Assembly (NCBI GenBank): GCA_019634415.1
Contig: JAHQVJ010000246.1
Coordinates: 1 to 64,000, forward strand
From: Myxococcales bacterium
GTDB taxonomy: Bacteria; Myxococcota_A; UBA796; GCA-2862545
DNA: 64,000 nucleotides
Reading direction: 5' to 3'
Part shown: one piece after another, positions 55,920 to 64,000 of the stretch
Layout: each line of letters starts with the position of its first letter
Numbering within the stretch: the stretch's first letter is position 1
Translations under genes and position numbers: made by a program
Notes under the pieces: generated by a model
The model's database searches: none
The model's input: the letters and a program-made list of their open reading frames with translations, nothing else
What the model was told of the DNA's origin: nothing

Positions 55920-56681
55920 ATGACCCTGACCTACGCGACAGGAAGCTGGTTGATCACGGGTGCCGCCACTGGCATCGGGGCGGCGACGGCGCGACAGCTG
56001 GCCCGAGCAGGGGCGTCCGTGGTCCTCGCAGGTCGTCGCCTGGAGCGCTGCACCTCGCTGGCGGAGTCGCTTGTTGCCGAGGGCCTGTCGGCGCAGGCAC
56101 GACGTCTCGACATCACCGACCGACAGGCCGTCTTCCAGCTCGTCGAAGAGCTTGCCCTCTCCCCCGGAGGGCTGGCCGGAGCATTCAACAATGCAGCTCG
56201 ACTGGAGCCTGCCGCAGATCTGCCCGAGCTCTCTGCCGACGAAGCCCGGGCCACACTGGACTGCAACGTGCTCGGGCAGCTGTGGCTACTGCAGGCCCAG
56301 ATCCCCATGCTGGCCAGCCGGGGAGGGGGGAGCATCGTGCTCACGGGCTCCATCGCGGCTGACGTTCCGCTGTACGGGCTGGCTCCCTACGCGGCCTCGA
56401 AGGCGGCTCTGCGGTCCCTGGTGCGGTCAGCGGCAGCGGGAGCCTTCCCGCAGGGGGTTCGGGTGAACCTCCTCGCGCCGGGCCCCACCCACACGCCCAT
56501 GGGCCACGGGGGCTTCGGTGGCTCCGAGGCGTTGGACGAGGCCATGGCAGCATCCCCCGCTGGTCGAGGTGCCACGCCCGACGAGGTGGCGCAGGGGGCC
56601 CTGTGGCTCCTGAGCGATCAGGCCGCCTTCGTCAACGGGTCGGAGCTGGTCGTGGACGGGGGCTACTCGCTCGTGCACTAG
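55920..56681 (+). CDS. Short-chain dehydrogenase/reductase
   Basis: 253 residues, classical SDR. NAD(P) motif TGAATGIG at 13-20, N90-NAA, catalytic Ser144 (TGSIA), Tyr157 and Lys161 (YAASK). C-terminal VNGSELVVDGGYS. An Arg pair (GRRLER, about 38-43) after the second strand suggests NADPH. The substrate is unknown; its divergent LysR neighbour probably controls it. The stop shares bases with that of the convergent GNAT-like gene. Confidence 0.92.
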   Translation: MTLTYATGSWLITGAATGIGAATARQLARAGASVVLAGRRLERCTSLAESLVAEGLSAQARRLDITDRQAVFQLVEELALSPGGLAGAFNNAARLEPAADLPELSADEARATLDCNVLGQLWLLQAQIPMLASRGGGSIVLTGSIAADVPLYGLAPYAASKAALRSLVRSAAAGAFPQGVRVNLLAPGPTHTPMGHGGFGGSEALDEAMAASPAGRGATPDEVAQGALWLLSDQAAFVNGSELVVDGGYSLVH

Positions 56682-57268
56682 CCGAAGGCGAGCTCTGCTG
56701 CAGGCTTGCCGTCGGTCCACAGCCGGAATCGGAGTCGCAGGCCGTCCGCCTCGAGCAAGGCAACCTGTTGCTCGAACGCTTCGCTGGTGAGGAAGAGTAC
56801 GTGCTCCAGTGTCCATGCCTCTCGAAGCCACGTGCGGAGGGCGTCGAGGAGTCTTCGATCCAGGCCGGTGGGGAGTCTGGACGCTCGGACCCAGAACGAC
56901 ACGACCGCGCGGTGTGCCGACCAGGCCGAATCACCCATCGCCTGCACCCGAGCCTTGGCGAAGGCAGGGGAGTCGGGGGGCAGGAGATAGACACAGCCGA
57001 GGCACACGGTCTCGGTCGGGTCCAAGACGGTGTAGGTGAAGGCTTGTCGGTCCAGGTGGCGCTGCTGGAGTCGCTCGAGATCTTCTCGGTTGGCTCGAAC
57101 GGTGAAGTCCTCGGCTGGCCACCCCGTCTGTTCCCAGGTCAGCAGGATGGAGCGGCTCTCCATCACAGCCTCGAAGTCGAGCGGGGCATCCGATGGTCGG
57201 ATCGGCCGCAGGAGGAACTCCGAGGTGCGTAGCGACGCGAGTGGGTGGCTGTCTGTATCAAATCCCAC
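56678..57268 (-). CDS. GNAT-like N-acetyltransferase domain protein
   Basis: 196 residues from GTG 57268. FLLRPIRPSDAPLDFEAV at the start is the usual GNAT beginning; the V-x-x-x-W-V strand and a later helix (LDRRLLDALRTWL) fit, but the acetyl-CoA Q/R-x-x-G-x-G/A loop is not clear (RASRLPTGLDRRL). I call it a divergent member. Acceptor unknown. Confidence 0.65.
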   Translation of the reverse strand: MGFDTDSHPLASLRTSEFLLRPIRPSDAPLDFEAVMESRSILLTWEQTGWPAEDFTVRANREDLERLQQRHLDRQAFTYTVLDPTETVCLGCVYLLPPDSPAFAKARVQAMGDSAWSAHRAVVSFWVRASRLPTGLDRRLLDALRTWLREAWTLEHVLFLTSEAFEQQVALLEADGLRLRFRLWTDGKPAAELAFG

Positions 57269-57399
57269 GTTTCAGCTCCATCTTCGTGCACATCGAGGAC
57301 CGTCGAGCACCCCGTCTCGCAACGAGGCCCACTTCCCCCGAGCGTTGAGTGCGGGCCGTTGTCGGGATACCAGCCGTCCCCTACGGCGACGAGGGTGGG

Positions 57400-58421
<1,022 letters not shown>

Positions 58422-58425
<4 letters not shown>

Positions 58426-59696
58426 TTCGGCATCCGGCGCTGGATCGGGCCGCGCGGCTCGGTGTCCGGCTGGGCCTCGACAAGGTGCGCACGTTCCTGA
58501 CGGTGCTCGGGGAGCCCCACCTGTGCGCTCCTGCGGTGCACGTCGCGGGCACCAACGGCAAGGGCAGCGTGTGCAGCTTCGTGACGCAGATCCTGATCCG
58601 GGCTGGGCTGCGGGTGGGCACGACGCTGTCTCCGCACGTGCAGCAGCTCAACGAGCGCGTGCAGATCGACGGGCAGCCCGTGGGCGATGCCGAGCTGACG
58701 GAGCTGCTGGAGCACATCGAGCGAGCCCGACGTCAGTGGGCGGCCGATGCTGGGCTGGACGAGCAGTCGCTGACCTACTTCGAGATGGCCATCTGTGCGG
58801 CATTCCTGGGTTTTGCGCGCAACGCCGTGGATGTCCAGGTGGTGGAGGTGGGCCTGGGGGGCCGGCTGGACGCCACCAACGTCGTGAGCCCCGTGGTCTG
58901 TGCGGTGCCCCACATCGGTCTCGATCACCAGGCGATCCTGGGCGACAGCCTCGGTCAGATCGCAGCGGAGAAGGCAGGCATCTTCGAGGCGGGTGTGCCG
59001 GTGGTGCTGGGGCCGGTGGTGCCGGAGGCCAAGCAGGTGCTGCTGCGGGCGGCCCAGCAGCTGGACTGCCCGGTGTGGGCCCCTCCCACGCTCCGCAAGG
59101 AGGTCCGGCGCGACGGTACGGTGCGCCTGTACACGCCGCTGGGCTCGGTCGGCCCCCTGCGGCTCGGGCTTCAGGGCGCCCACCAGGCCAGCAACGCATT
59201 GGTGGCGCTGGGGGTGGCTCACCGCCTGCGCGAGGCGGGCTTTCCCTTGTCCGACGAGGCCATCGAGGAGGGGCTGCGGCATGCCACCGCACCCTGTCGT
59301 CTCGAGCGCATCGTGGCCGGGGTGGTGCTGGACGGGGCGCACAACCCAGACGGCGCGAAGGTGCTGGCCACCTGGCTCGCCAAGCAGCCCGCGGTGTCGC
59401 ATCGCACCCTGCTCTTCGGGATGGGCAGCGAGCGCGATCCGGTGGCCCTGGTGCAGCCCTTGGTGGACCACGTCGATGCCATCGTGACGACCCGCTGCAG
59501 CCATCCGCGCGCCCGGGATCCCGAGGATCTCGCCGATGCGCTGCGCGATGTGCATGCGGACGTACGCGCCGGGGGCGCCATCGAGCAAGCGCTGCCCGAG
59601 GTGATGGAGCAGTCCGACGAGACGGTGGTGACGGGGAGCCTGTTCGTGGCCGGTGCAGCGCGTAGCTTGTTGTCGAGCACCGAGGAGGTTCGATGA
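58422..59696 (+). CDS. folC: Folylpolyglutamate / dihydrofolate synthase
   Basis: 424 residues; ATP loop GTNGKGS at 43-49, Mur-ligase-like core (EVGLGGRLDATN, about 140-151) and ligase domain start DGAHNPDGA. It adds glutamate to folates and, in many bacteria, to dihydropteroate. The GTG start overlaps the accD stop. It provides the polyglutamated folate used by the glycine-cleavage and FolD enzymes in this window. Confidence 0.95.
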
Positions 59697-60718
59697 CGTT
59701 GGCCCCCGTGCTGGGGCACGAGACTGCGCGAGCGCGCCTGTGGGGGGCGCTCGAGCGAGGCTCGCTGCACCACGCGCTGCTGTTGGAGGGCCCCCGAGGT
59801 GTGGGCAAGCGGCTGGTGGCCCTGAGGCTGGCGATGGCTGCCAACTGCACCTCGGAGCTGCCTTGGTCGCAGCGTCCGTGTGGCAGCTGTGGTCCGTGTC
59901 GCCAGATCGCGGCGGGCACGCACCCCGACGTCATCGTGATGGAGCCCGACACCACCCGTGCCGCCCGCACGATTCCGGTCGAGGCGGTGCGCGAGGTGAT
60001 CCGCCAGTCGCAGTACCATCGCTACGCAGCCGCCCATCGGTTCGTGATCGTGGATCCGGCGGAGGCGATGCAGGAGCCCGCCGCCAATGCGTTGCTGAAG
60101 ACGCTCGAGGAGCCTCCGGCGGGCACGGGCTTCCTCGTGATCTCCCACAACGCGAAGGCGCTGCTGCCCACCATCTTGTCTCGCTGTCAGCGGATCCGGA
60201 TGGGGGCGGTGCCCGTGACCGACATCGAGGGGTGGCTGGGACCGCTGTTCCCGGAGTCCGAGCCTGCGGAGTGCGCGGTGGCTGCTCGCTTGTCCCTCGG
60301 ATGCCCGGGCCGGGCCCACGGCTGGATGACCGACGATGGGCTGGGAGCGCGTCGCGATCTGCGCCAAGGGCTCCTGCAGGTCCTCAGGGCGCCGCTGGGA
60401 GACATCTACAGCTACACCGGCAAGCTCACCTCGGGCGGCCGTCAGAGCTGGATCGTGGGCGTGCAGCGGCTGCTGGAGATCCTGGAGGACCTGCTACGCG
60501 ATGCCGCCATCGTGGGGGCTGGATCCGATCTGCCGCTACTCAACGGCGACGACGAAGACCAGGTCCGGCGGTGGGCCGAGCGCTTGTGGCCGGAGGGACT
60601 GGCGCGATGCGCCGAGGCGGTCCAAGAGTGTCGAGACGACCTCGAGGTGTACGTCTCCGGCAAGACAGCGCTCGACGCGCTGCTCTGCACCGTCCGTCGG
60701 GAGCTTGCGGGAGGCTAG
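59693..60718 (+). CDS. holB: DNA polymerase III delta-prime subunit
   Basis: Clamp-loader subunit. 341 residues. P-loop GPRGVGK at 33-39; four Cys of the zinc module (about 52, 63, 66, 69); Arg finger in LSRCQRI. The middle segment NALLKTLEEPP is diagnostic of the delta-prime/tau family. The ATG overlaps the folC stop. tmk, often its partner, is absent. No obvious terminator between it and the convergent small basic gene. Confidence 0.93.
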   Translation: MTLAPVLGHETARARLWGALERGSLHHALLLEGPRGVGKRLVALRLAMAANCTSELPWSQRPCGSCGPCRQIAAGTHPDVIVMEPDTTRAARTIPVEAVREVIRQSQYHRYAAAHRFVIVDPAEAMQEPAANALLKTLEEPPAGTGFLVISHNAKALLPTILSRCQRIRMGAVPVTDIEGWLGPLFPESEPAECAVAARLSLGCPGRAHGWMTDDGLGARRDLRQGLLQVLRAPLGDIYSYTGKLTSGGRQSWIVGVQRLLEILEDLLRDAAIVGAGSDLPLLNGDDEDQVRRWAERLWPEGLARCAEAVQECRDDLEVYVSGKTALDALLCTVRRELAGG

Positions 60719-60750
60719 CGCTCGAGCGGGAGCCGCTGGCGCCAGCTGCG

Positions 60751-60924
60751 CTAGTCCCGCTTGGGAGCGACCTGCGCAGGCGGGCAGGCGGCGTCCACTT
60801 CCGGGGTGTGGATCGGGAAGGCTGGCGTGGAGCCGTTTGCCTCGAGCTGCTTCTTGCGATCGCGGCCCGCGCGCTTGCGGCGCAGCTTCCGGCGGAACTT
60901 GGTGATCTTGGTGAGGGTGGCCAT
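60751..60924 (-). CDS. 57-residue basic protein, uncharacterised
   Basis: Short ORF with AGGAGAGG upstream of ATG 60924. The first 30 residues are strongly basic (KITKFRRKLRRKRAGRDRKK), then Pro-rich. The pattern of a basic helix followed by TPAFPIH suggests a small nucleic-acid- or ribosome-associated protein. It lies 49 bases after the thiolase stop on the same strand and may be co-transcribed. No family assigned. Good codon bias and the ribosome-binding site support it. Confidence 0.65.
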   Translation of the reverse strand: MATLTKITKFRRKLRRKRAGRDRKKQLEANGSTPAFPIHTPEVDAACPPAQVAPKRD

Positions 60925-60973
60925 CGGCCTCTCCTGAATGCGAAGCCGCCCGACGGCGGCGAACCCGCGTTGC

Positions 60974-62230
60974 TTAATGGTTGCGCAGAACGGAGGCCAC
61001 CACGGTTTTGTCGTCGCCGCCCATGTTCACCGTGAGCCCCACCGCGGGGACCTCGGGAAGCTGGTAATCACCGCACCGGCCCTTCATCTGACGCCAGATC
61101 TCCACGATCTGCTTCACGCCGGTGGCGCCCACGGGATGGCCGAAGCCAACCAGGCCGCCACCGGTGTTGATCGGCTTGTCGCCACCGATGTCGGTGCGGC
61201 CTTCGCGCACCCAGGCGGCAGCTTGGCCGCGCTGTCCCCAGCCGATGGCCTCCATCATGAGGAGCTCGGTGACGGTGAAGCAGTCGTGCACCTCGGCGAC
61301 GTCCACGTCGTCGGCCGTGATGCCGGCGTCGGCGAACAGCTTGCCCACGGCATGGGCGGTGACGAGCAGGCGGGTGGGATCCGTGTCCTCCCACAGGTTG
61401 CCGGTGGCGTGGCTCACCGAGACCACCTCGACGGCGTCCGACGGGGTCTTGCCGAGCGCTCGGAGGCCTTCCTCGCTCACCACCACGAGGGCTGCTCCGC
61501 CGTCGGAGACCTGGCTGCAGTCGCTCACCTTCATGTAGGGAGCAAGCTCTTCGTTGGACAGGAATGCTGGGTTGGTGTCGCCAGCCGCCGACGCGGTCTG
61601 CAGATCCATCGACACGGCCTTCATGTGGGCCAGTGGGTTGCGGTTGGCGTTGGCGTAGGCCTTCACCGAGACCCGCCCGATGTCCTCTTCGGTGACGCCC
61701 AGCTCCTGAACGGCCTTGGCGCGGCGCGCGAACAGGGCAGGGAAGGTGAAGTCGTCGATGGAGCGCTGCCGCGCATAGTGGGACGCGCGGGCCAGGTAGT
61801 CGCCACCCGTGCGAGCGCTCTGGGTGGTCTGGACCTCCACGCCTGCCACCAACGCCACGTTGGTTCCCGCCTGGATGGACTCGACGGCGCTGGCGAACGC
61901 CAGTCCGCCGGACGCACAGGCGCCCTCCACCCGCATCACGGGCTTGTAGAGCAGATCGGGGTGCGTGCCCACCACGGCAGCACCGAGGTGGCCCTGGTTC
62001 GAGAACAGCTCTCCCACGAAGTTGCCCACCCAGGCCTTCTCGATGGCCGATGCGGGAACGCCGGTGGCACTCAGCGCACCGTCCACCGCCCGTTGGATGT
62101 AGTCCTCGAGGGTGGGGTTGGTGACCGTGCCGTAGTCGGGGTGGCCCTTCCAGATGAAGTCGGGGTGCTTCTTGCCGATGAACGGGGTGATGTGGCCGCC
62201 GATCACGAAGGTGCGTCGAGCGAGGCTCAT
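60974..62230 (-). CDS. Thiolase-family acyltransferase (acetyl-CoA acetyltransferase-like)
   Basis: 418 residues. Nucleophile Cys105 (EGACASGG), the VHDCFTVTE His segment, and the GFGHPVGATG motif. The C-terminal CxG-type nucleophile of classical thiolases is replaced by NMGGDDK, which with the DCFTVTELL motif points to the SCP-x/SCP2 thiolase-like group. These may act on branched or sterol-type acyl-CoA, but substrate assignment is inference. ATG overlaps the upstream gene stop (ATGA). Confidence 0.85.
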   Translation of the reverse strand: MSLARRTFVIGGHITPFIGKKHPDFIWKGHPDYGTVTNPTLEDYIQRAVDGALSATGVPASAIEKAWVGNFVGELFSNQGHLGAAVVGTHPDLLYKPVMRVEGACASGGLAFASAVESIQAGTNVALVAGVEVQTTQSARTGGDYLARASHYARQRSIDDFTFPALFARRAKAVQELGVTEEDIGRVSVKAYANANRNPLAHMKAVSMDLQTASAAGDTNPAFLSNEELAPYMKVSDCSQVSDGGAALVVVSEEGLRALGKTPSDAVEVVSVSHATGNLWEDTDPTRLLVTAHAVGKLFADAGITADDVDVAEVHDCFTVTELLMMEAIGWGQRGQAAAWVREGRTDIGGDKPINTGGGLVGFGHPVGATGVKQIVEIWRQMKGRCGDYQLPEVPAVGLTVNMGGDDKTVVASVLRNH

Positions 62231-62793
62231 GGGGTGCCTTCCTCTGCGGTGCCCTCGGCCACCGCCGCGTGGTACTCCTCGAGGATCTCCCGGTGCCGCG
62301 CGAGGGCGATGGACACCGACTCCTCCTCCGCCCACTTCGATGCGGCGACCCGCTGCTCGAGGTCCTTCAGCGTGGTCTCCATCTCCTCGAAGGGCTTGCC
62401 CGTCGTGGGGTCGCGGCGCGCGGACTGCAGCGGCGCGAGGACCTTGGCGATGTCGTCCGCCAACGCGTTCGCCTCGTCGTCGTTCGCCTTCATGAGGGCG
62501 TAGCGGATGGTGGACCAGGGAGCCGTGAGCTTGCCGGCGTGCACGGCGTCGGGGCGGCTGCGGATCTCGGCCAGACGCTCGAGTCCTTCCTTGTGCCCCT
62601 CCATGACCGAGTTGTTCTTCCTCCCCTTCTTGCGGAGGCGGGGCTCGGGCGTTCCATCTCCGTCGAAGTCACCCGCGTCCGCGTTGGTCGGAGCGACGTC
62701 CGGGATGTCCTGCCCGGTGTCGGGCCTGGGGAAGAGCAAGATCGCGAGCCCGATACCCACGACCGCCACGATTGCGATCCACCAGCGCTGCAT
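62227..62793 (-). CDS. N-terminally anchored protein of unknown function
   Basis: 188 residues: an N-terminal membrane helix (about 4-21), a DFDGDGTPEP acidic Ca-binding-like loop (about 42-51), a basic patch (RLRKKGRKN), then two helical, probably coiled-coil segments. GGAGGG precedes the ATG. It is coupled to the thiolase gene. No family recognised. Confidence 0.7.
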   Translation of the reverse strand: MQRWWIAIVAVVGIGLAILLFPRPDTGQDIPDVAPTNADAGDFDGDGTPEPRLRKKGRKNNSVMEGHKEGLERLAEIRSRPDAVHAGKLTAPWSTIRYALMKANDDEANALADDIAKVLAPLQSARRDPTTGKPFEEMETTLKDLEQRVAASKWAEEESVSIALARHREILEEYHAAVAEGTAEEGTP

Positions 62794-63090
62794 GAACCCT
62801 CCACAGAGGCGCCCTGTAGCCCGGCCTGTGCCATGTGGCCCCAGCGCGCCGCAGTCGACCTCGTCAGGTCAACCCCTCAGACAAATTTTTCGGCCGATCG
62901 ATTGTCAAGGTCCAAGATCCTCTTTCGAGGATTCGATCTACTCTGATCGTTGTAAGAGTAAACGTTCATGCTCGATCATCTGTGATACCGTTCGTTCAGA
63001 CGCGGCGCGAGGACGGTCCATTCCTGTCCGGATCATGGATTCCGGTCATTGGTTTGATCTGGCGCGGGCGCCAATTCGAGTGAGGGTGGC
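62794..63090. other. AT-richer intergenic region with seven GATC sites upstream of dam
   Basis: A 297-base gap between divergent genes, noticeably richer in A/T than the flanks (62870-63060). GATC occurs at 62896, 62916, 62935, 62945, 62974, 63031 and 63056. ATCCTC/GAGGAT forms a small hairpin near 62917-62932. I found no clean promoter, DnaA box or small gene. Confidence 0.6.
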
Positions 63091-63942
63091 ATGAAGCCGG
63101 TTCTGAAGTGGGCGGGTGGCAAGGCGCGGCTGGCGAACCAGATCGCGGAGGCCTTCGACGGGCCGTGCAAGGGGGTCTACTTCGAGCCGTTCCTGGGCTC
63201 GGCGGCTGTGTTCCTCCACCTGAAGCACCGGGGGCTCGTGGGGCGAGCGGTGCTGTCGGACGCCAACCACAAGCTCGTCGAGGTGCATCGCGCCGTTCGC
63301 GACCAGGTGGAGCGGGTGCTTCGTGCGCTGCGGCGCATGCCGAAGGACGACTGGCGCGAGCGCTACTACGAGGTGCGCGAGGACTACAACCGGGGGCCGC
63401 ATCACGGTCCGCGGCATGCCGCTCGCTTCCTCTGGCTCAATCGGGCTGGGTACAATGGCCTGTACCGCGAGAATCGCAAGGGTCGCTTCAACGTGCCCGT
63501 GGGCCGCTACACGGCCCTGCGGCTTCCCGACCCCAGCCGATTCCGCGAGGTGAGCGAGCTGCTGCAGGGCACAGAGCTGCGCGCAGACGGATTCGAGGAC
63601 GTGCTCGCCGAGGCCGGCGAGGGGGACCATGTCTACTGTGATCCCCCGTACGTGCCGCTGAGCGCGACGGCCTGTTTCACGGGCTACTGCAGCACGCCCT
63701 TCGGGCTTCCCGAGCAGCGGGCGCTGGCGCTGGCGGCCCGGCGGGTGGCGCTGTCGGGTGGGCGGGTGGTGCTGTCGAACCACGACCTGCCGGTGGTTCG
63801 CAACGAGATCTATCCGCCTGCGGAGGGCTTCATGCACGTGGCTCGGCCGCGCGTGGCTCGGGCCATCAGCCGCGGGAAGCGCGGCAAGGTAGGGGAGGTC
63901 ATCGCGGCCATCGGCCCCATCCCGGAGGCCGCAGCTGCCTGA
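63091..63942 (+). CDS. dam: DNA adenine methylase, Dam/D12 class
   Basis: N6-adenine methylase. 283 residues. AdoMet motif KWAGGK at 6-11, EPFLGSAAVFLHL, a target-recognition region (NRAGYNGLYRENRKGRFNVP, typical of Dam), and catalytic D184-PPY187. The GATC cluster upstream suggests GATC specificity and possible autoregulation. GGGTGGC before the ATG is a weak site. Orphan: no nuclease beside it. Confidence 0.92.
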   Translation: MKPVLKWAGGKARLANQIAEAFDGPCKGVYFEPFLGSAAVFLHLKHRGLVGRAVLSDANHKLVEVHRAVRDQVERVLRALRRMPKDDWRERYYEVREDYNRGPHHGPRHAARFLWLNRAGYNGLYRENRKGRFNVPVGRYTALRLPDPSRFREVSELLQGTELRADGFEDVLAEAGEGDHVYCDPPYVPLSATACFTGYCSTPFGLPEQRALALAARRVALSGGRVVLSNHDLPVVRNEIYPPAEGFMHVARPRVARAISRGKRGKVGEVIAAIGPIPEAAAA

Positions 63943-63973
63943 GGATACCTTCGGTGCATCAGCCGAGGGTTTC

Positions 63974-64000
63974 ATGAACGACGACGTGCCGTCCTCTCCT
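63974..64000 (+). CDS. Start of a further gene (truncated by window edge)
   Basis: ATG 63974 with GAGGG upstream and nine open codons to the window end (MNDDVPSSP). Too little to identify. Confidence 0.35.

Noticed and set aside
62870-63060. AT-rich, GATC-rich region as a replication origin.
   Set aside because: No DnaA boxes (TTATNCACA) were found, and no dnaA, dnaN or gidA neighbours; GATC clustering alone is not enough.

Overview
The window is a compact, GC-rich bacterial chromosome segment with third positions strongly biased to G/C. Genes are tightly packed, and many neighbours share their stop and start bases (ATGA, GTGA, TTGA, TGATG). The content is Gram-negative: SecA, an RseP-type protease, a CMP-Kdo synthetase, a TonB-dependent receptor, porin-like barrels and many lipoproteins. 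A eukaryote-type Ser/Thr kinase, an internal C-terminal sorting-like segment (Cys, hydrophobic helix, Arg cluster), Thr/Asp-rich lipoprotein linkers and sigma-54 promoters together suggest a member of the Myxococcota or former Deltaproteobacteria. That assignment is inferred from content, not from a marker-gene search. I saw no rRNA, tRNA, CRISPR array, insertion sequence or prophage.

Layout. Positions 1-9486 (+) hold the end of secA, then rpsB-tsf-frr-uppS-cdsA-rseP-tsaB and a catalytically altered Usg/Asd-like gene; pyrH and dxr, often found in such clusters, are absent. Positions 9625-17504 hold a fused surface/outer-membrane-barrel protein, truA with no ordinary start codon, a minus-strand FYDLN zinc-ribbon gene, two tandem paralogous beta-propeller lipoproteins each followed by a related hairpin, then rplM-rpsI. 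Positions 17522-26708 hold kdsB, pyrG, rpoN, hpf, metK, citrate synthase and sucCD.

Positions 26722-29740 (-) hold a lipase-like gene and two Get3/ArsA-type ATPases in one overlapping operon. Positions 29733-35306 (+) form a one-carbon operon: fmdB-folD-gcvT-gcvH-gcvP. A sigma-70-family alternative sigma factor (35368-36246, -) follows, with an excellent sigma-54 promoter at the right distance. From 36490 to 51726 the plus strand holds exbB-exbD, an FtsB-like protein, a membrane Ser/Thr kinase, and a run of overlapping envelope genes (PstS-like protein, small lipoprotein, OprP-like porin, DUF2135-like lipoprotein, TonB-dependent receptor, lipoprotein). Next come ygfZ, a fused DNA methylase/specificity protein without a nuclease, a lipase-like lipoprotein and an N-formylglutamate amidohydrolase.

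Positions 51713-55830 (-) hold LysR, a metallo-beta-lactamase-fold gene, ldcA-like and pyk. An SDR gene and a GNAT-like gene lie to 57268, followed by accD-folC-holB (57400-60718). A minus-strand group holds a membrane-anchored protein, a thiolase and a 57-residue basic protein. A dam-type methylase with a GATC-rich upstream region, and the first codons of another gene, close the window.

The main system-level signals are these: a probable sigma-54 regulon that includes rpoN itself, a second sigma factor and a surface protein; the fused sorting-signal/signal-peptide protein; the Get3-like pair with complementary P-loop changes; and the exbBD-to-TonB-receptor envelope locus.
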